Positions 17,328-26,324 are shown, counted from the first letter of the stretch. The stretch is 64,000 nt of DNA from Terribacillus saccharophilus (GCF_002272075.1 NZ_NPBJ01000037.1:39771-103770), one strand, 5' to 3'. Notes: generated from the sequence alone by a model not told the origin. Numbers and translations are program-made.

Positions 17328-18251
17328 TCACTTCTCATTCAGCCGAATTCTCGGATCAATATATCTGTAGGAAATATCGACAAGCATATTGATCACAACA
17401 TAAAAGGCGGCAGTAAACAGGATGGCACCTTGAATGATCGGAATATCCTTTTGGTCGATTGCATCTACAATAAGTCTCCCTAGTCCCTGTCTTGAAAAAA
17501 CAGTTTCCGTAACAACCGAACCAGCGAGCATCTCTCCAAAGATCATTCCCACCATAGTCACCGCTGGAATAAGGGCATGACGCAGAATATGCTTAAACAA
17601 AATTGCTCGCTGCCCGATACCTTTTCCGCGTAAAGATCGGATGAATGGCTCATTAGAAGCTTCCAAAATGCTGTTCCGAATCAGCCTTGTAATCACTCCC
17701 GCGCCGGTAATTCCGAGACCAATCGATGGCAGAATCAGCTGCTCAAAGGATCCATTTCCGATGGACGGCAGCAGGTGGAGTTGTACGGAAAAGATCCAAA
17801 TAAGAAGAATTCCAATCCAGAAATTAGGAGTAGAAACCCCGATCAAACTCAACACCCGGATAATGCCATCCAGCAGTTTGTTCTGATATACCGCTGATAA
17901 GATACCTAAAATCAGACCTAGTACAATAGCTACAATCATGCTCGATATGGTTAGCGCCAATGTTGGTCCCAAATTATCAAGCAGCCGGTCCAGAACCGGT
18001 TCACTATTCGCATAAGAGGTTCCTAAATCTCCTTGGAATAACCCAGCTATGTAATCCAGATATTGTGAAATAAGTGGTCTATCCAATCCGAGTTCTTCTC
18101 GAAGCTGATTTACCGTCTCTGTCGGCACATCGTCTCCGGCTAATAATGTCGCTACATCTCCAGGAAGAATATTAACGATAATAAACACAAGCGTGACCGA
18201 ACCTAAAATGACACCGGCAGCCATACCGAAACGAGACAATACATATAGCAT
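17328..18251 (-). CDS. ABC importer permease, DppB type
   Basis: A 307-residue permease and first gene of the operon. It has the DppB N-terminal signature LSRFGMAAGVILGSVTLVF, NILPGD, the LGLDRPLISQYLDYI periplasmic segment, and coupling helix LIRNSILEASNEPFIRSLRGKG. SD GGAGGTGG precedes the ATG. A SAM riboswitch with terminator lies about 90 bases upstream, so the whole operon down to 7.9 kb should be induced when SAM is low. Confidence 0.92.
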   Translation of the reverse strand: MLYVLSRFGMAAGVILGSVTLVFIIVNILPGDVATLLAGDDVPTETVNQLREELGLDRPLISQYLDYIAGLFQGDLGTSYANSEPVLDRLLDNLGPTLALTISSMIVAIVLGLILGILSAVYQNKLLDGIIRVLSLIGVSTPNFWIGILLIWIFSVQLHLLPSIGNGSFEQLILPSIGLGITGAGVITRLIRNSILEASNEPFIRSLRGKGIGQRAILFKHILRHALIPAVTMVGMIFGEMLAGSVVTETVFSRQGLGRLIVDAIDQKDIPIIQGAILFTAAFYVVINMLVDISYRYIDPRIRLNEK

Positions 18252-18340
18252 TGCTGTCCACCTCCATCCACCTTATATAAATTAAACTTTTCCAATCATC
18301 ATAGTAGGAATTAAAGGCACAGAAACCTCTATCTAAAAAT

Positions 18341-18483
18341 AAAACGACTCCCCACGAAAGATAAGTGGGGAGTCGTTCCTGCTTATCTTTCGGGATCACC
18401 CGATGGATTTGGCACAGTATTCCTGACGGAACCCGCTGCCGAAGCTTCATAGGGCCATATCCCTCCACTTCTCTTGATAAGAA
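18341..18483 (-). ncRNA. SAM-I riboswitch (S-box) with terminator
   Basis: Read on the minus strand, the leader has the S-box order: P1 strand CTTATC, AAGAG-x-GGAGGGA, the kink-turn and pseudoknot region GGCAGC, CTGTGCCAAATCC, and the closing GATAAG (18381-18387). It is followed by a 13-bp terminator stem (AACGACTCCCCAC/GTGGGGAGTCGTT, 18343-18377) and a U-rich run. Binding of SAM should stop transcription. A weak promoter (TTGTAG, 17, TATTTA at 18493-18521) lies just upstream. Confidence 0.92.
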
Positions 18484-18502
18484 CTATTCAATTAAATAAA
18501 AA

Positions 18503-18536
18503 AACGCTTTTACTCCTACAAACGGGGAATAAAAGC
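18503..18536 (-). terminator. Terminator after FMN reductase gene
   Basis: Stem GCTTTTA-TCC paired with GG-G-TAAAAGC (one mismatch, seven-base loop), followed on the minus strand by GTTTTTTTATTT. It separates the two S-box operons. Confidence 0.75.
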
Positions 18537-18627
18537 CTCTGGTGGTCCAGTCAGCATTTATACAACTTATGGTAATTAGAATAAACGCAATCCTTGTACG
18601 CGTCAATATAAATTCAAAATATTTAAA

Positions 18628-19170
18628 TTATTTTAACAGTATATGGGCGGCAACAGCTTGATGCTGCAACGCCTCATCCAGCCCAATAACAAATTGCTCC
18701 AGTGTTTTTTGACAATCTTCGGTCAGAATAAAATCCTTGTATTCTTTTCGGCTTACAGCCAGCTGTTGGGGAATTGCATGCGCAGACAGACTGCGAAAAA
18801 CAGTCCGCATCCCATTCAATGTATTGATACCGCCCTTTAGTCCTCCTGTACTCGTTAACAGTCCGACGGGCTTACCTTTCAGCAAATCTTTATCCAGATA
18901 GTCAATTGCGTTCTTTAATGCCCCGCTGTAACTGCCATGGTATTCAGGTGAACCGACCACAAGTCCCTCTGCCGAACTGATTCGTTCCCGCAGCCAATCA
19001 GCTGCTGCTCCAGCCGGCCGGACCGGGTGAAAAAGCGGCAGATCTAATTCCCCTATATTGATTATATCGGTCTCATATCTGGCCTTTTGCAACAGCGTCT
19101 GTACTTCTTCTAACAACTTCCTCGTTGTAGATGCAGGATTCAAGCTTCCGTTTAGAAATACGATTGTCAT
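18628..19170 (-). CDS. NADPH-dependent FMN reductase (SsuE-like)
   Basis: A 180-residue flavodoxin-fold reductase. It has the FMN phosphate loop LNGSLNPASTTRKLLEEV at the N-terminus and the SPEYHGSYSGALKNAIDYL motif near residue 95. It reduces FMN with NAD(P)H and supplies FMNH2 to partner monooxygenases. Two such oxygenases are encoded in the next S-box operon, making them the probable clients. It is 18 bases behind the homoserine dehydrogenase gene, in the same riboswitch-controlled unit. Confidence 0.9.
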   Translation of the reverse strand: MTIVFLNGSLNPASTTRKLLEEVQTLLQKARYETDIINIGELDLPLFHPVRPAGAAADWLRERISSAEGLVVGSPEYHGSYSGALKNAIDYLDKDLLKGKPVGLLTSTGGLKGGINTLNGMRTVFRSLSAHAIPQQLAVSRKEYKDFILTEDCQKTLEQFVIGLDEALQHQAVAAHILLK

Positions 19171-19188
19171 CCGAACTCTCCTCCTGTA

Positions 19189-20316
19189 TTAAGCTTCTGC
19201 TTTAGCCGGTTTTCTAGCGGCAACTCTATAATAATGGCTATCAGATTCAACGTTTTCTCCGTGCAGAAGAATGGTCTCACCAGACGGCAAGTGAACGAAA
19301 GGAACTGCCTCGCGCTTCTCCGTGAATTTGATTACCCGCTTTACTTCTATTTCCTTCCGCTGGTGGACAAGATTCGCCAAGTCCTCAACGATGGCGCTTG
19401 CAGTCGGCAATGCCCCAGCACCTGGCCCTTGAAGCTTCAGCTTGCCAACTAGGTCACCTTCCACACATACAGCATTATCTACTCCATCCACGCTGTACAA
19501 AGGATGTGCAGCAGATAAAATGACTGGTTCGACAGATGCAGTCACTTCTCCGCCCGCATTTTCAAGCGTAGCAACATGTTTGATTTTCCAACCTTGTTCT
19601 CCAGCAGCTTGGATATCCTGTGAGGAAACTGAGCGTATTCCCTTTCGTGTAACTTTCTCCCAGTCCGGCTGAGCCTCGAACAACAAATCACTTAACACCA
19701 TCAGTTTATAAAACGCGTCCCAGCCATCAACGTCATTGGCGGGATCAGCTTCTGCAAATCCTGCTTCCTGCGCAAGCTGCAGCGCTTCCTCAAACGGTAG
19801 TCCCTTATCGGACATTTCCGTCAGAATAAAATTGGATGTGCCATTCAAAATTGCCTCTACTTTAACGACATGGTTGATATGCAGAAGCTGTTTCAGCGTC
19901 CCAATCACCGGCACGCCACCTGCGACTGCAGCTTCATATTCCAGCCGCACGCCTTTCTTCTTAGCCAAGCGTTTGAGCTCTGCACCCCGGGAAGCAATCA
20001 GTTCTTTATTTGCCGTGATGATATGACAGCCATGATGGATCGCTTCAGTCAGGTAGCTGAAGGCTGGCTCAATGCCGACACTTGCTTCGATGATTACATC
20101 GAGGTCAGATATTGAGAAGAGCTCCGCTGCATCGTCTGTCAGCAATGCGTCCGTTACTTGCTGTTCATACTTCTGCTTCTCCCGCACCAAGACACCTGCC
20201 ACTTGTACTTCCTTACCAAAAATCGCCTGCAGATTCGCTTGATGGGAGCGGATCGTCCTCCCTACAGCACTTCCTACTGTGCCATATCCAATCAACCCTA
20301 TCTTCACTGCTGTCAT
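19189..20316 (-). CDS. hom: Homoserine dehydrogenase lacking the ACT domain
   Basis: A 375-residue enzyme reducing aspartate semialdehyde to homoserine. The NAD(P) loop is GLIGYGTVGSAV, the family motif is AAVAGGVPVIGTLKQLL with ILNGTSNFILTEM, and the catalytic stretch is EADPANDVDGWDAFYKL. Gram-positive Hom is usually about 430 residues with a C-terminal ACT domain for threonine inhibition. Here the chain stops where the first ACT strand would begin (SHYYRVAARKPAKAEA). With an S-box leader, this looks like a methionine-dedicated enzyme free of threonine feedback. That is inference. SD GGAGG precedes the ATG. Confidence 0.88.
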   Translation of the reverse strand: MTAVKIGLIGYGTVGSAVGRTIRSHQANLQAIFGKEVQVAGVLVREKQKYEQQVTDALLTDDAAELFSISDLDVIIEASVGIEPAFSYLTEAIHHGCHIITANKELIASRGAELKRLAKKKGVRLEYEAAVAGGVPVIGTLKQLLHINHVVKVEAILNGTSNFILTEMSDKGLPFEEALQLAQEAGFAEADPANDVDGWDAFYKLMVLSDLLFEAQPDWEKVTRKGIRSVSSQDIQAAGEQGWKIKHVATLENAGGEVTASVEPVILSAAHPLYSVDGVDNAVCVEGDLVGKLKLQGPGAGALPTASAIVEDLANLVHQRKEIEVKRVIKFTEKREAVPFVHLPSGETILLHGENVESDSHYYRVAARKPAKAEA

Positions 20317-20347
20317 CTGTTTTGCCTCCTTAAATAATTTTCTGCAT

Positions 20348-20498
20348 AAAAAAAAGCCTCCCTGAGAGGACAGGGAGACGAATGTACCGTACTGTGTCTT
20401 CTCTCATCTACAGGAATTAGCACCTATACAAGTTAAAGTTACACTTGCAGGTTGCCGGGCATCATCGGGCCAGTCCCTCCGCCGCTCTTGATAAGAGT
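20348..20498 (-). ncRNA. SAM-I riboswitch (S-box) before hom
   Basis: A canonical S-box on the minus strand: CTCTTATCAAGAG, GGCGGAGGGACTGGCCC, GATGATGCCCGGCAACC, then AGGTGCTAATTCCTG and GATGAGAG. The terminator stem CTCCCTG/CAGGGAG (20358-20377) is followed by eight T residues. It closely follows the classic consensus and should turn off hom and the FMN reductase gene when SAM is abundant. Confidence 0.96.
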
Positions 20499-20521
20499 TT
20501 TGTATTCATTTGTTATGAAGG

Positions 20522-20550
20522 AGTTTAGCATGAATAATATATAGAGTCAA
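20522..20550 (-). promoter_or_regulatory. SigA-type promoter of hom operon
   Basis: TTGACT, 17-base spacer, TAAACT on the minus strand, placing the start of transcription about 15 bases before the S-box. Confidence 0.65.
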
Positions 20551-20568
20551 CTGAAAATTCAAACAACA

Positions 20569-21579
20569 TTATCCGACAAGACTGTCATAAAGGGAACGCG
20601 CTCGGCTTATATCGGCCACACCATGAATGATCGCCCTGCCATCAGCAAATAACACAATTCGATGACCCTTGTATTGAAAAGCAAGCAAGTATTCATTGGC
20701 AGTGACCTGATCGAGTGCATTTGCCCATTCTTCTGATAAAGCTGGCAAATCCAGTGATTTGTTGGCGCTAGGCCGGATATGGACAGCCTCCCTGCCGCAA
20801 AGGACATCAAGCCTCGTCCGGGAGGAACCATTCAAAAAAGGAAATTCTGCATTTGTGCCGCAACTGGAACAGCTTGAATTGCGAAGGCTATTTACGTCCA
20901 CCTTCGTATAATCACCTGTCCATATATCAAACGCACACAGTTCTGCCTTTACTTCCTGACCGCATAAGATTCGCAATGCTTGTGTGACTTGCATCGCTGC
21001 CACCCATTGGACAATCGGACTGATGATTCCCGCTGTATCACATGTTTCGCTTTGCTGCGGAAGCTGTTCCAGAAGACAGTGAAGACATGGAGTATCTATA
21101 TCTACAAGCACTGGGTATGTTATCCCATAGCTGCCTACACACGCTCCATACAAGTAAGGAATACTATGCTTCAATGCTGCATCATTGATAATTAAACGTG
21201 TCTCGAAATTATCTGTAGCATCCACAATTACATCCGCACCTTCAATCAGATGCTCGATATTATGGTGGTCAACATTTTCGATCACTGTATGCAATGTCAC
21301 TTGTTGATTGATTGCCTGTAATCGCTCCCTTGCTGCAAAAGCTTTCGGCAAATAGGAAGCAGCATCTTGCTCGGTATACAGCTGCTGACGCTGAAGATTA
21401 TGAAATTCAACATAATCCCGATCAATAAGCACCAATTCTCCGATACCTGCACGTACTAGCATCTCTGCGGAAGCAGAGCCTAATGCTCCCATCCCTATTA
21501 AGACAATTTTACTGTTTTCTACCTGCGCCTGCCCATCCTTGCCGATGAACAGCTCCTGTTTCCGATAACGATCCTTCAT
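20569..21579 (-). CDS. thiF: ThiF, ThiS adenylyltransferase
   Basis: A 336-residue E1-like enzyme that adenylates the C-terminal glycine of ThiS for sulfur transfer. The nucleotide loop is GMGALGSASAEML, with IDRDYVEFHNLQRQQLY and the conserved DATDNFETRLIINDA. Its ATG shares one base with the thiG stop (TGATG). It is the last gene of the thiazole operon, and no clear terminator is visible before the hom promoter. B. subtilis has thiD next; it is absent here. Confidence 0.92.
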   Translation of the reverse strand: MKDRYRKQELFIGKDGQAQVENSKIVLIGMGALGSASAEMLVRAGIGELVLIDRDYVEFHNLQRQQLYTEQDAASYLPKAFAARERLQAINQQVTLHTVIENVDHHNIEHLIEGADVIVDATDNFETRLIINDAALKHSIPYLYGACVGSYGITYPVLVDIDTPCLHCLLEQLPQQSETCDTAGIISPIVQWVAAMQVTQALRILCGQEVKAELCAFDIWTGDYTKVDVNSLRNSSCSSCGTNAEFPFLNGSSRTRLDVLCGREAVHIRPSANKSLDLPALSEEWANALDQVTANEYLLAFQYKGHRIVLFADGRAIIHGVADISRARSLYDSLVG

Positions 21580-22343
21580 CAGGTAATCAAACCTTCATTC
21601 GGGCTGCTTGCTACTGCATAATCTTTTTCGGGAATTCTTCCTGCTTCGAACCCTAATCGGCCTGCCTCAATGGCTAGCTTCATTGCATGTGCCATACGAA
21701 CAGGGTCAGCAGCACCGGACACAGCTGTATTCAACAAGACACCATCAGCCCCAAGTTCCATTGCATAGGCAGCATCTTTAGGTGAACCAATACCAGCATC
21801 GACAATGACTGGTACACTGCTCTGTTCAATGATCATACGCAGGTTAAAAGGATTGATGATTCCTTTCCCTGACCCAATTGGCGATGCACCCGGCATGATC
21901 GCATGCACTCCCAGATCGACGAGTCGCTTAGCTAATACAACATCATCTGACGTGTAAGGCAGAACAATGAAGCCTTCATCCAACAGCATTTCTGAAGCCC
22001 GCAAAGTCTCGACTGGATCTGGAAGCAACGTCCTATCACAGCCGATCACTTCCACTTTCACCATATCGCATAACCCGGAAGATTTGGCTAGTTTGGCTAT
22101 ACGGACAGCCTCCTCTGCCGTCTTTGCCCCTGCTGTATTTGGCAGTAAAGAGTACTTTTCCAAATCCAGCTGTTCCAGAAAATTAGGCTGAGATGGCTCA
22201 AATATATCCATCCGCCTCACAGCAAATGTCAGTATCTCTGCCTTCGAAATATTGACTGCCTCTTCCTGCACCTCAAATGACGGGTATTTGCCTGTTCCTA
22301 ATAATAAACGGGAAGTAAAAGTCTTATCTGCAATCTGTAACAT
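21579..22343 (-). CDS. thiG: Thiazole synthase ThiG
   Basis: A 254-residue TIM barrel that condenses deoxyxylulose phosphate, dehydroglycine and ThiS thiocarboxylate into the thiazole phosphate. Recognised by [30 protein letters not shown], the substrate Lys region MVKVEVIG, and [21 protein letters not shown]. It starts three bases after the thiS stop. Confidence 0.96.
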   Translation of the reverse strand: MLQIADKTFTSRLLLGTGKYPSFEVQEEAVNISKAEILTFAVRRMDIFEPSQPNFLEQLDLEKYSLLPNTAGAKTAEEAVRIAKLAKSSGLCDMVKVEVIGCDRTLLPDPVETLRASEMLLDEGFIVLPYTSDDVVLAKRLVDLGVHAIMPGASPIGSGKGIINPFNLRMIIEQSSVPVIVDAGIGSPKDAAYAMELGADGVLLNTAVSGAADPVRMAHAMKLAIEAGRLGFEAGRIPEKDYAVASSPNEGLIT

Positions 22344-22346
22344 CCT

Positions 22347-22550
22347 TCATCCTCCTCCTACAAAATGAATCAGCTCAACTTTATCACCATTTCTAATCGA
22401 CTGTTCTGCATATGCAGTCTTGTTAATGATCTCTTTATTCAGTTCGACAATCACAATTCTTTTTTCCAGGGAAAGTGATGCTAACAGCTGAGCTATAGTC
22501 TTGATATCAGCGGATAATTCCTGCTGCCTGCCATTCAGCTGAATGTTCAC
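22347..22550 (-). CDS. thiS: ThiS sulfur carrier protein
   Basis: A 67-residue ubiquitin-fold carrier ending in VGGG, the Gly-Gly tail that becomes the thiocarboxylate. The GTG start at 22550 lies five bases after GGAGGTG and overlaps the thiO stop (GTGA). This gives the expected length of 66-67 residues, unlike longer readings upstream. Confidence 0.93.
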   Translation of the reverse strand: MNIQLNGRQQELSADIKTIAQLLASLSLEKRIVIVELNKEIINKTAYAEQSIRNGDKVELIHFVGGG

Positions 22551-23665
22551 ATTAACACCTCCTCGCCAGTGTTCAATCTGTCGACACGAAATGCTTCCTT
22601 CCATTCTTCCGGAACCACATTGTTGCCTATCAAATCACAAATCATCTTACCCGTAGCTGGAGCAAGCAGAATTCCATTTCGCTGATGTCCAGCAGCAATA
22701 TACAAACCCTTCATTTCCGGATGTTCACCAATTAGCGGCTTGCCATCTGATGTCTGAGGTCTCAGACCTGCCCAGCTTCTGCGAAACGGCATCTTATCCA
22801 CATTCGGCAGCATTTTCCTCGCCTTCTCCATCACAGTCTGTAATCCGCCAAGTGTGGGTTCGGTACTCCAATCATTCTTGACCTTGGTTGCACCTATGAC
22901 CAGTTCGTTGTTGTTCCGCGGGACAATATAATGCTGATCATGGAATAAACTGCATGTAAGAGGAGTTTGTGTATTCGTAACAACAATGCACTCACCTTTC
23001 ACTGGAAAAATCGGCATTCCCAATCCTGAACGCTGGAGCAGAGCATTACTCCAAACCCCGCTGGCAACCACCACACGATCAGCCTGCCATTCCCCCTTGG
23101 AAGTCCGTAACCGATAACGACCGGATTCCTTCACAATCTCATCGACCCGGGTATACGTATTAGTTTGGGCACCTAGCATACGTGCGGCTGTATGGAATCC
23201 TTTGCAGGCAATTGCAGGTGTGACATGCACATCTTCTGCCATATGAACAGCACCTGAAACTGATTCTGACAATCCGGGTACTTTCTTTAACACAGTTGCA
23301 CGATCCAGCCATGTTACACCTTCCAACGAAGCTAACGGTGACATTATTGTGTCTCCTTCTGTATAAACAAGCTGTAATAAACCACCTGTACGACGTTCCA
23401 TGTCTATCCCTGTCAGGGAGCGAATATCCGCTTCCGCTTGTTCATAAAGCCTTTGGCTAGTACGGGCAAATGGATAAAGTGAAGCACCGAATTCCTTATA
23501 CTCAGAATGGGCACCTAACATACCAGCTGCAGCTTGCGTCGAGCCTGATCCGACTTGGCCCGCTTCCAGCAAATCAACTTGATGGCCCGCCTTTGCTAAA
23601 TAATAAGCGATTGCGCTGCCGATGATACCTCCTCCAACAATTGCTACTTCACTGAATCTCTTCAA
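22547..23665 (-). CDS. thiO: Glycine oxidase ThiO
   Basis: A 372-residue FAD enzyme of the DAO family that oxidises glycine to dehydroglycine for thiazole synthesis. The FAD loop is VAIVGGGIIGSAIAYYLAKAG. Other family stretches are GSTQAAAGMLGAH, the GMPIFPVKGECIVV strand and AGLRPQTSDGKPLIGEH near the C-terminus. The use of ThiO instead of ThiH fits an aerobic Bacillus pathway. It overlaps tenI by 17 bases. Confidence 0.94.
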   Translation of the reverse strand: MKRFSEVAIVGGGIIGSAIAYYLAKAGHQVDLLEAGQVGSGSTQAAAGMLGAHSEYKEFGASLYPFARTSQRLYEQAEADIRSLTGIDMERRTGGLLQLVYTEGDTIMSPLASLEGVTWLDRATVLKKVPGLSESVSGAVHMAEDVHVTPAIACKGFHTAARMLGAQTNTYTRVDEIVKESGRYRLRTSKGEWQADRVVVASGVWSNALLQRSGLGMPIFPVKGECIVVTNTQTPLTCSLFHDQHYIVPRNNNELVIGATKVKNDWSTEPTLGGLQTVMEKARKMLPNVDKMPFRRSWAGLRPQTSDGKPLIGEHPEMKGLYIAAGHQRNGILLAPATGKMICDLIGNNVVPEEWKEAFRVDRLNTGEEVLM

Positions 23666-24266
23666 GACGCAGACACTCCTCCCTTAAATTCTTCACGGCA
23701 TCAAGCGGGTCTTTCGCTGAAAAGATACCACTCATAACAGCAACCCCATCTAAATCAAGCGCTTTCAAATAGACTAATCTTTCTACATCGATTCCTCCTA
23801 TTCCATACAAGGGAGTTCGGATGTTCTGACGAATATATCCTAAATTGGATAAAGGCTGCGGGGATTTCCCTTTCTTACTGGCTGTGGGAAAACAATGCCC
23901 GTATAGCGCGTATGCAACTCCGGCTGCCTCCGCCTGTACTGCTTCTTCAAGTGAATGAACAGGCGCACCAATCCGCAAATTAGGATACAGCTTTTTCAAT
24001 TCTTCCAGCGGAAGACCATGACCCGGTATATGCACTTGCCTCAAGCCAAGCAACGAAGCTGTATCCACTCGGTCATTAAGCCAAAGCTTGTTTGCTGGCA
24101 GCCCTTCCGCCAAAAGCTCCTTACAGAGTTGGTACACTTCACCAGCAGACTTTCGTTTTTCCCTGATCTGCACATGATCGACAAAAGGGTGTATCTCAAG
24201 CAAGATACGCAGCAAGTCTCCTGCCTCATGTGCATCATCAGTTACTGCCATCAATTTGATTGCCAT
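23649..24266 (-). CDS. tenI: TenI thiazole tautomerase
   Basis: A 205-residue ThiE-like TIM barrel. Overall pattern and position (first gene before thiO) match B. subtilis TenI, which aromatises the thiazole product. Visible are AVTDD, DHVQIREKRKSAGEV, GAPVHSLEEAVQAEAAGVAYALYG and GGIDVERLVYLKALDLDGVAVMSGIF. ThiE activity is less likely because the operon has all other thiazole genes. The start is uncertain: the ATG at 24266 lies within the extended SD AGGAGGTGATG, and other candidates lie at 24254 (TTG) and 24251 (ATG). Confidence 0.86.
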   Translation of the reverse strand: MAIKLMAVTDDAHEAGDLLRILLEIHPFVDHVQIREKRKSAGEVYQLCKELLAEGLPANKLWLNDRVDTASLLGLRQVHIPGHGLPLEELKKLYPNLRIGAPVHSLEEAVQAEAAGVAYALYGHCFPTASKKGKSPQPLSNLGYIRQNIRTPLYGIGGIDVERLVYLKALDLDGVAVMSGIFSAKDPLDAVKNLREECLRLEEIQ

Positions 24267-24299
24267 CACCTCCTGTATACGAACAGGCCGGACATACAA

Positions 24300-24475
24300 A
24301 AAACACCACTCCCTAAAGGAAAGTGGTGTGAAACTTGCGAATAAATACATACAAAAAAAGCATGTAAACTCGAGTGTCTACACTTTCCTACGCAGGTCCG
24401 AACCTGTTCAGGTTATGAGGGTTTAAAGAGTCACTACTCTTAATCTCAGCCCTTATAAAGGGATCCCCTAGTGTG
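24300..24475 (-). ncRNA. TPP riboswitch (THI box) with terminator
   Basis: On the minus strand: CACACTAGGGGATCCC, the GGGCTGAGA core, ACCCTCATAACCTGAACAGG split over the P4/P5 arm, ACCTGCGTAGGAAAGTGT. A terminator stem (CACCACT/AGTGGTG, 24304-24328) with a T run follows before tenI. High TPP should terminate the thiazole operon transcript. Confidence 0.95.
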
Positions 24476-24496
24476 AATCATTATGAACTTACCCAC

Positions 24497-24524
24497 ATCG
24501 TAACATAAATAGCATTTTATGCAA
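24497..24524 (-). promoter_or_regulatory. Candidate promoter of thiazole operon
   Basis: TTGCAT, 16-base spacer, TACGAT on the minus strand, about 22 bases before the TPP aptamer. Confidence 0.5.
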
Positions 24525-24540
24525 GATTTTGATTATAGAA

Positions 24541-24576
24541 AAGAAAAGACCATCTGGTTTTTTCCAGATGGTCTTT
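24541..24576 (-). terminator. Terminator after SDR genes
   Basis: A perfect 13-bp stem (AAAGACCATCTGG) with a six-base loop, followed by TTCTTTTC on the minus strand. Confidence 0.85.
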
Positions 24577-24586
24577 CAGCGCTTAC

Positions 24587-25369
24587 TTAGTATTTATAAG
24601 ATTGTCCGCCATCAATTGGTATAACAGTAGCATTGATGAAGTTTGCTTGATCGGAAAGAAGGAATGCAACAAGATAACCGACTTCCTCTGGCTTACCAAA
24701 ACGTTTCATCGGGTTAACGCTGACGAATTCTTTTCCTGCCTCTTCCCAGTTTTCTCCGCCAAGCTGACGAAGGGAACCTTCAACCATTGGTGTCATGATG
24801 GCACCTGGTGCAATGGCTTTAATGCTTACACCGAATTGTCCGTATTCGATACCGGAGTTTTTAGTAAGACCTACTACACCATGCTTACTTGCTGCATAGC
24901 CGGACTGGTTACCGATTCCGCGGATACCACCTACAGAAGCTGTATTTACTACAGAACCATGACCTTGCTCTTTCATTACTTTCAATACGTGACGCATGCC
25001 GTAGAAAACACCATTCAAGTTAATGTTCACAACGCGGTCGAATTCATCCACAGGGTACTCTTCTGTTAGATTCTGTGTTCCTTCCACACCAGCGTTGTTG
25101 AAGAAACTATCGATCTTACCAAACTGATCAATTGTTTGTTTTACATACGCCTCAACTTCCGGCTCGTTTGCACAGTTTGCCACAATTGTAAGGACCTCTG
25201 CTTCAGGTGCTACTGCAAGAACTTCCTGCTTTGTCTCTTCCATTCCTTTTTCACTCAAGTCAACAAGGGAAAGTTTTGCACCTTCTTTTGCTACTTGCAA
25301 AGCTGCTGAGCGGCCTAACCCAGAACCGCCACCTGTAATCAATACTACTTTATCTTCAAAACGTTTCAT
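24587..25369 (-). CDS. SDR family oxidoreductase
   Basis: A 260-residue classical short-chain dehydrogenase. The cofactor loop is TGGGSGLG, the NNAG motif is present, and the catalytic Ser-Tyr-Lys is in NTASVGG and YAASK. Asp in LVDLS after the second strand suggests NAD rather than NADP. The substrate is unknown. It lies 26 bases behind a 250-residue paralogue, probably in one transcript. Confidence 0.88.
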   Translation of the reverse strand: MKRFEDKVVLITGGGSGLGRSAALQVAKEGAKLSLVDLSEKGMEETKQEVLAVAPEAEVLTIVANCANEPEVEAYVKQTIDQFGKIDSFFNNAGVEGTQNLTEEYPVDEFDRVVNINLNGVFYGMRHVLKVMKEQGHGSVVNTASVGGIRGIGNQSGYAASKHGVVGLTKNSGIEYGQFGVSIKAIAPGAIMTPMVEGSLRQLGGENWEEAGKEFVSVNPMKRFGKPEEVGYLVAFLLSDQANFINATVIPIDGGQSYKY

Positions 25370-25395
25370 GGAAATCTCTCCTTTTATAGTTATGT

Positions 25396-26148
25396 TTAAA
25401 TTGCAGTAAATCCGCCATCGATTGGTACAACTACACCGTTAATATATGGTGCTTTACCAGTCAATAGGAATGTGACAAGCTCTGCCACTTCCTCCGGCTG
25501 GCCAAGACGCTTCTGCGGAATTGGTTCCGTTGCATTCTTGAACGCATCTGGATTCTTTTCCTTATATTCTCGAACCATCGGCGTCTCTGTCGTACCTGGA
25601 GCTATTGCATTTACCACAATGCCTTGCTCGGCATACTCAGCAGCCAATGTTTTTGTAATCCCAACCATCGCATGCTTCGTCGCAGAATATGTACCAACTG
25701 TCGCTTGGCCAACAACACCCGCTGTGGATGATGTGTTGACAATTCGACCACCGCCATTAGCAAGCATTACATCCAATACATATTTCAAACCATAAAGGGC
25801 GCCATTCAAATTAATTCCTAATACCATATCGATCTGCTCGATTGTATTATCCACAAATTTTACCCCTGGGCCAGAAATACCTGCATTATTATAAAACATG
25901 TCTATAGTGCCAAATGCCTCTACCGTTTTATCCACATAATGCTTCACTTCTTCAGCCTTGCTTACATCAGCTTTAACGAAGATAGCCTTTGACCCTTTTT
26001 CTTCTACTAAGCGAACTGTCTCTTTACCAGCTGTCTCGGATATGTCAACGACGCTGATTGCGATACCTTCTTCAGCCAGTCGCAATGCTGCAGCTTGTCC
26101 AAGTCCGCTGCCCCCTCCAGTGATGACTGCAACTTTCTGCTCACCCAT
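25396..26148 (-). CDS. SDR family oxidoreductase
   Basis: A 250-residue classical SDR with TGGGSGLGQ, VVDIS (Asp, NAD preference), NNAG, NTSSTAG and YSATK. The ATG at 26148 has GGGGG eight bases upstream; a TTG two codons earlier is less likely. The two genes probably arose by duplication. Confidence 0.88.
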   Translation of the reverse strand: MGEQKVAVITGGGSGLGQAAALRLAEEGIAISVVDISETAGKETVRLVEEKGSKAIFVKADVSKAEEVKHYVDKTVEAFGTIDMFYNNAGISGPGVKFVDNTIEQIDMVLGINLNGALYGLKYVLDVMLANGGGRIVNTSSTAGVVGQATVGTYSATKHAMVGITKTLAAEYAEQGIVVNAIAPGTTETPMVREYKEKNPDAFKNATEPIPQKRLGQPEEVAELVTFLLTGKAPYINGVVVPIDGGFTAI

Positions 26149-26198
26149 AAGCAAAGCCCCCCTGAGTATGTAGAAATAGGTTTATTTACCTACCTCTA

Positions 26199-26212
26199 TG
26201 TAAAAGCTTACA
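26199..26212. promoter_or_regulatory. Small palindrome upstream of SDR operon
   Basis: TGTAA-AAGC-TTACA, a perfect 5-bp inverted repeat about 50 bases before the SDR start, in the region where a promoter is expected. It could be an operator; no regulator gene is adjacent. Confidence 0.3.
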
Positions 26213-26324
26213 CCTACAATGAAAATTCAGTCAAGCGAATTGCAATGGGACAGAATCATTTATTACACATATAAGATTAATATGTTCAATAATTCAATTT
26301 GTAATACTTTCGGCAGAGGCGGAA

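Noticed and set aside
18533..18550. GGTGG-like element suggesting a T-box
   Set aside because: No specifier stem, no antiterminator partner and wrong position relative to any gene; it follows the terminator of the FMN reductase gene.
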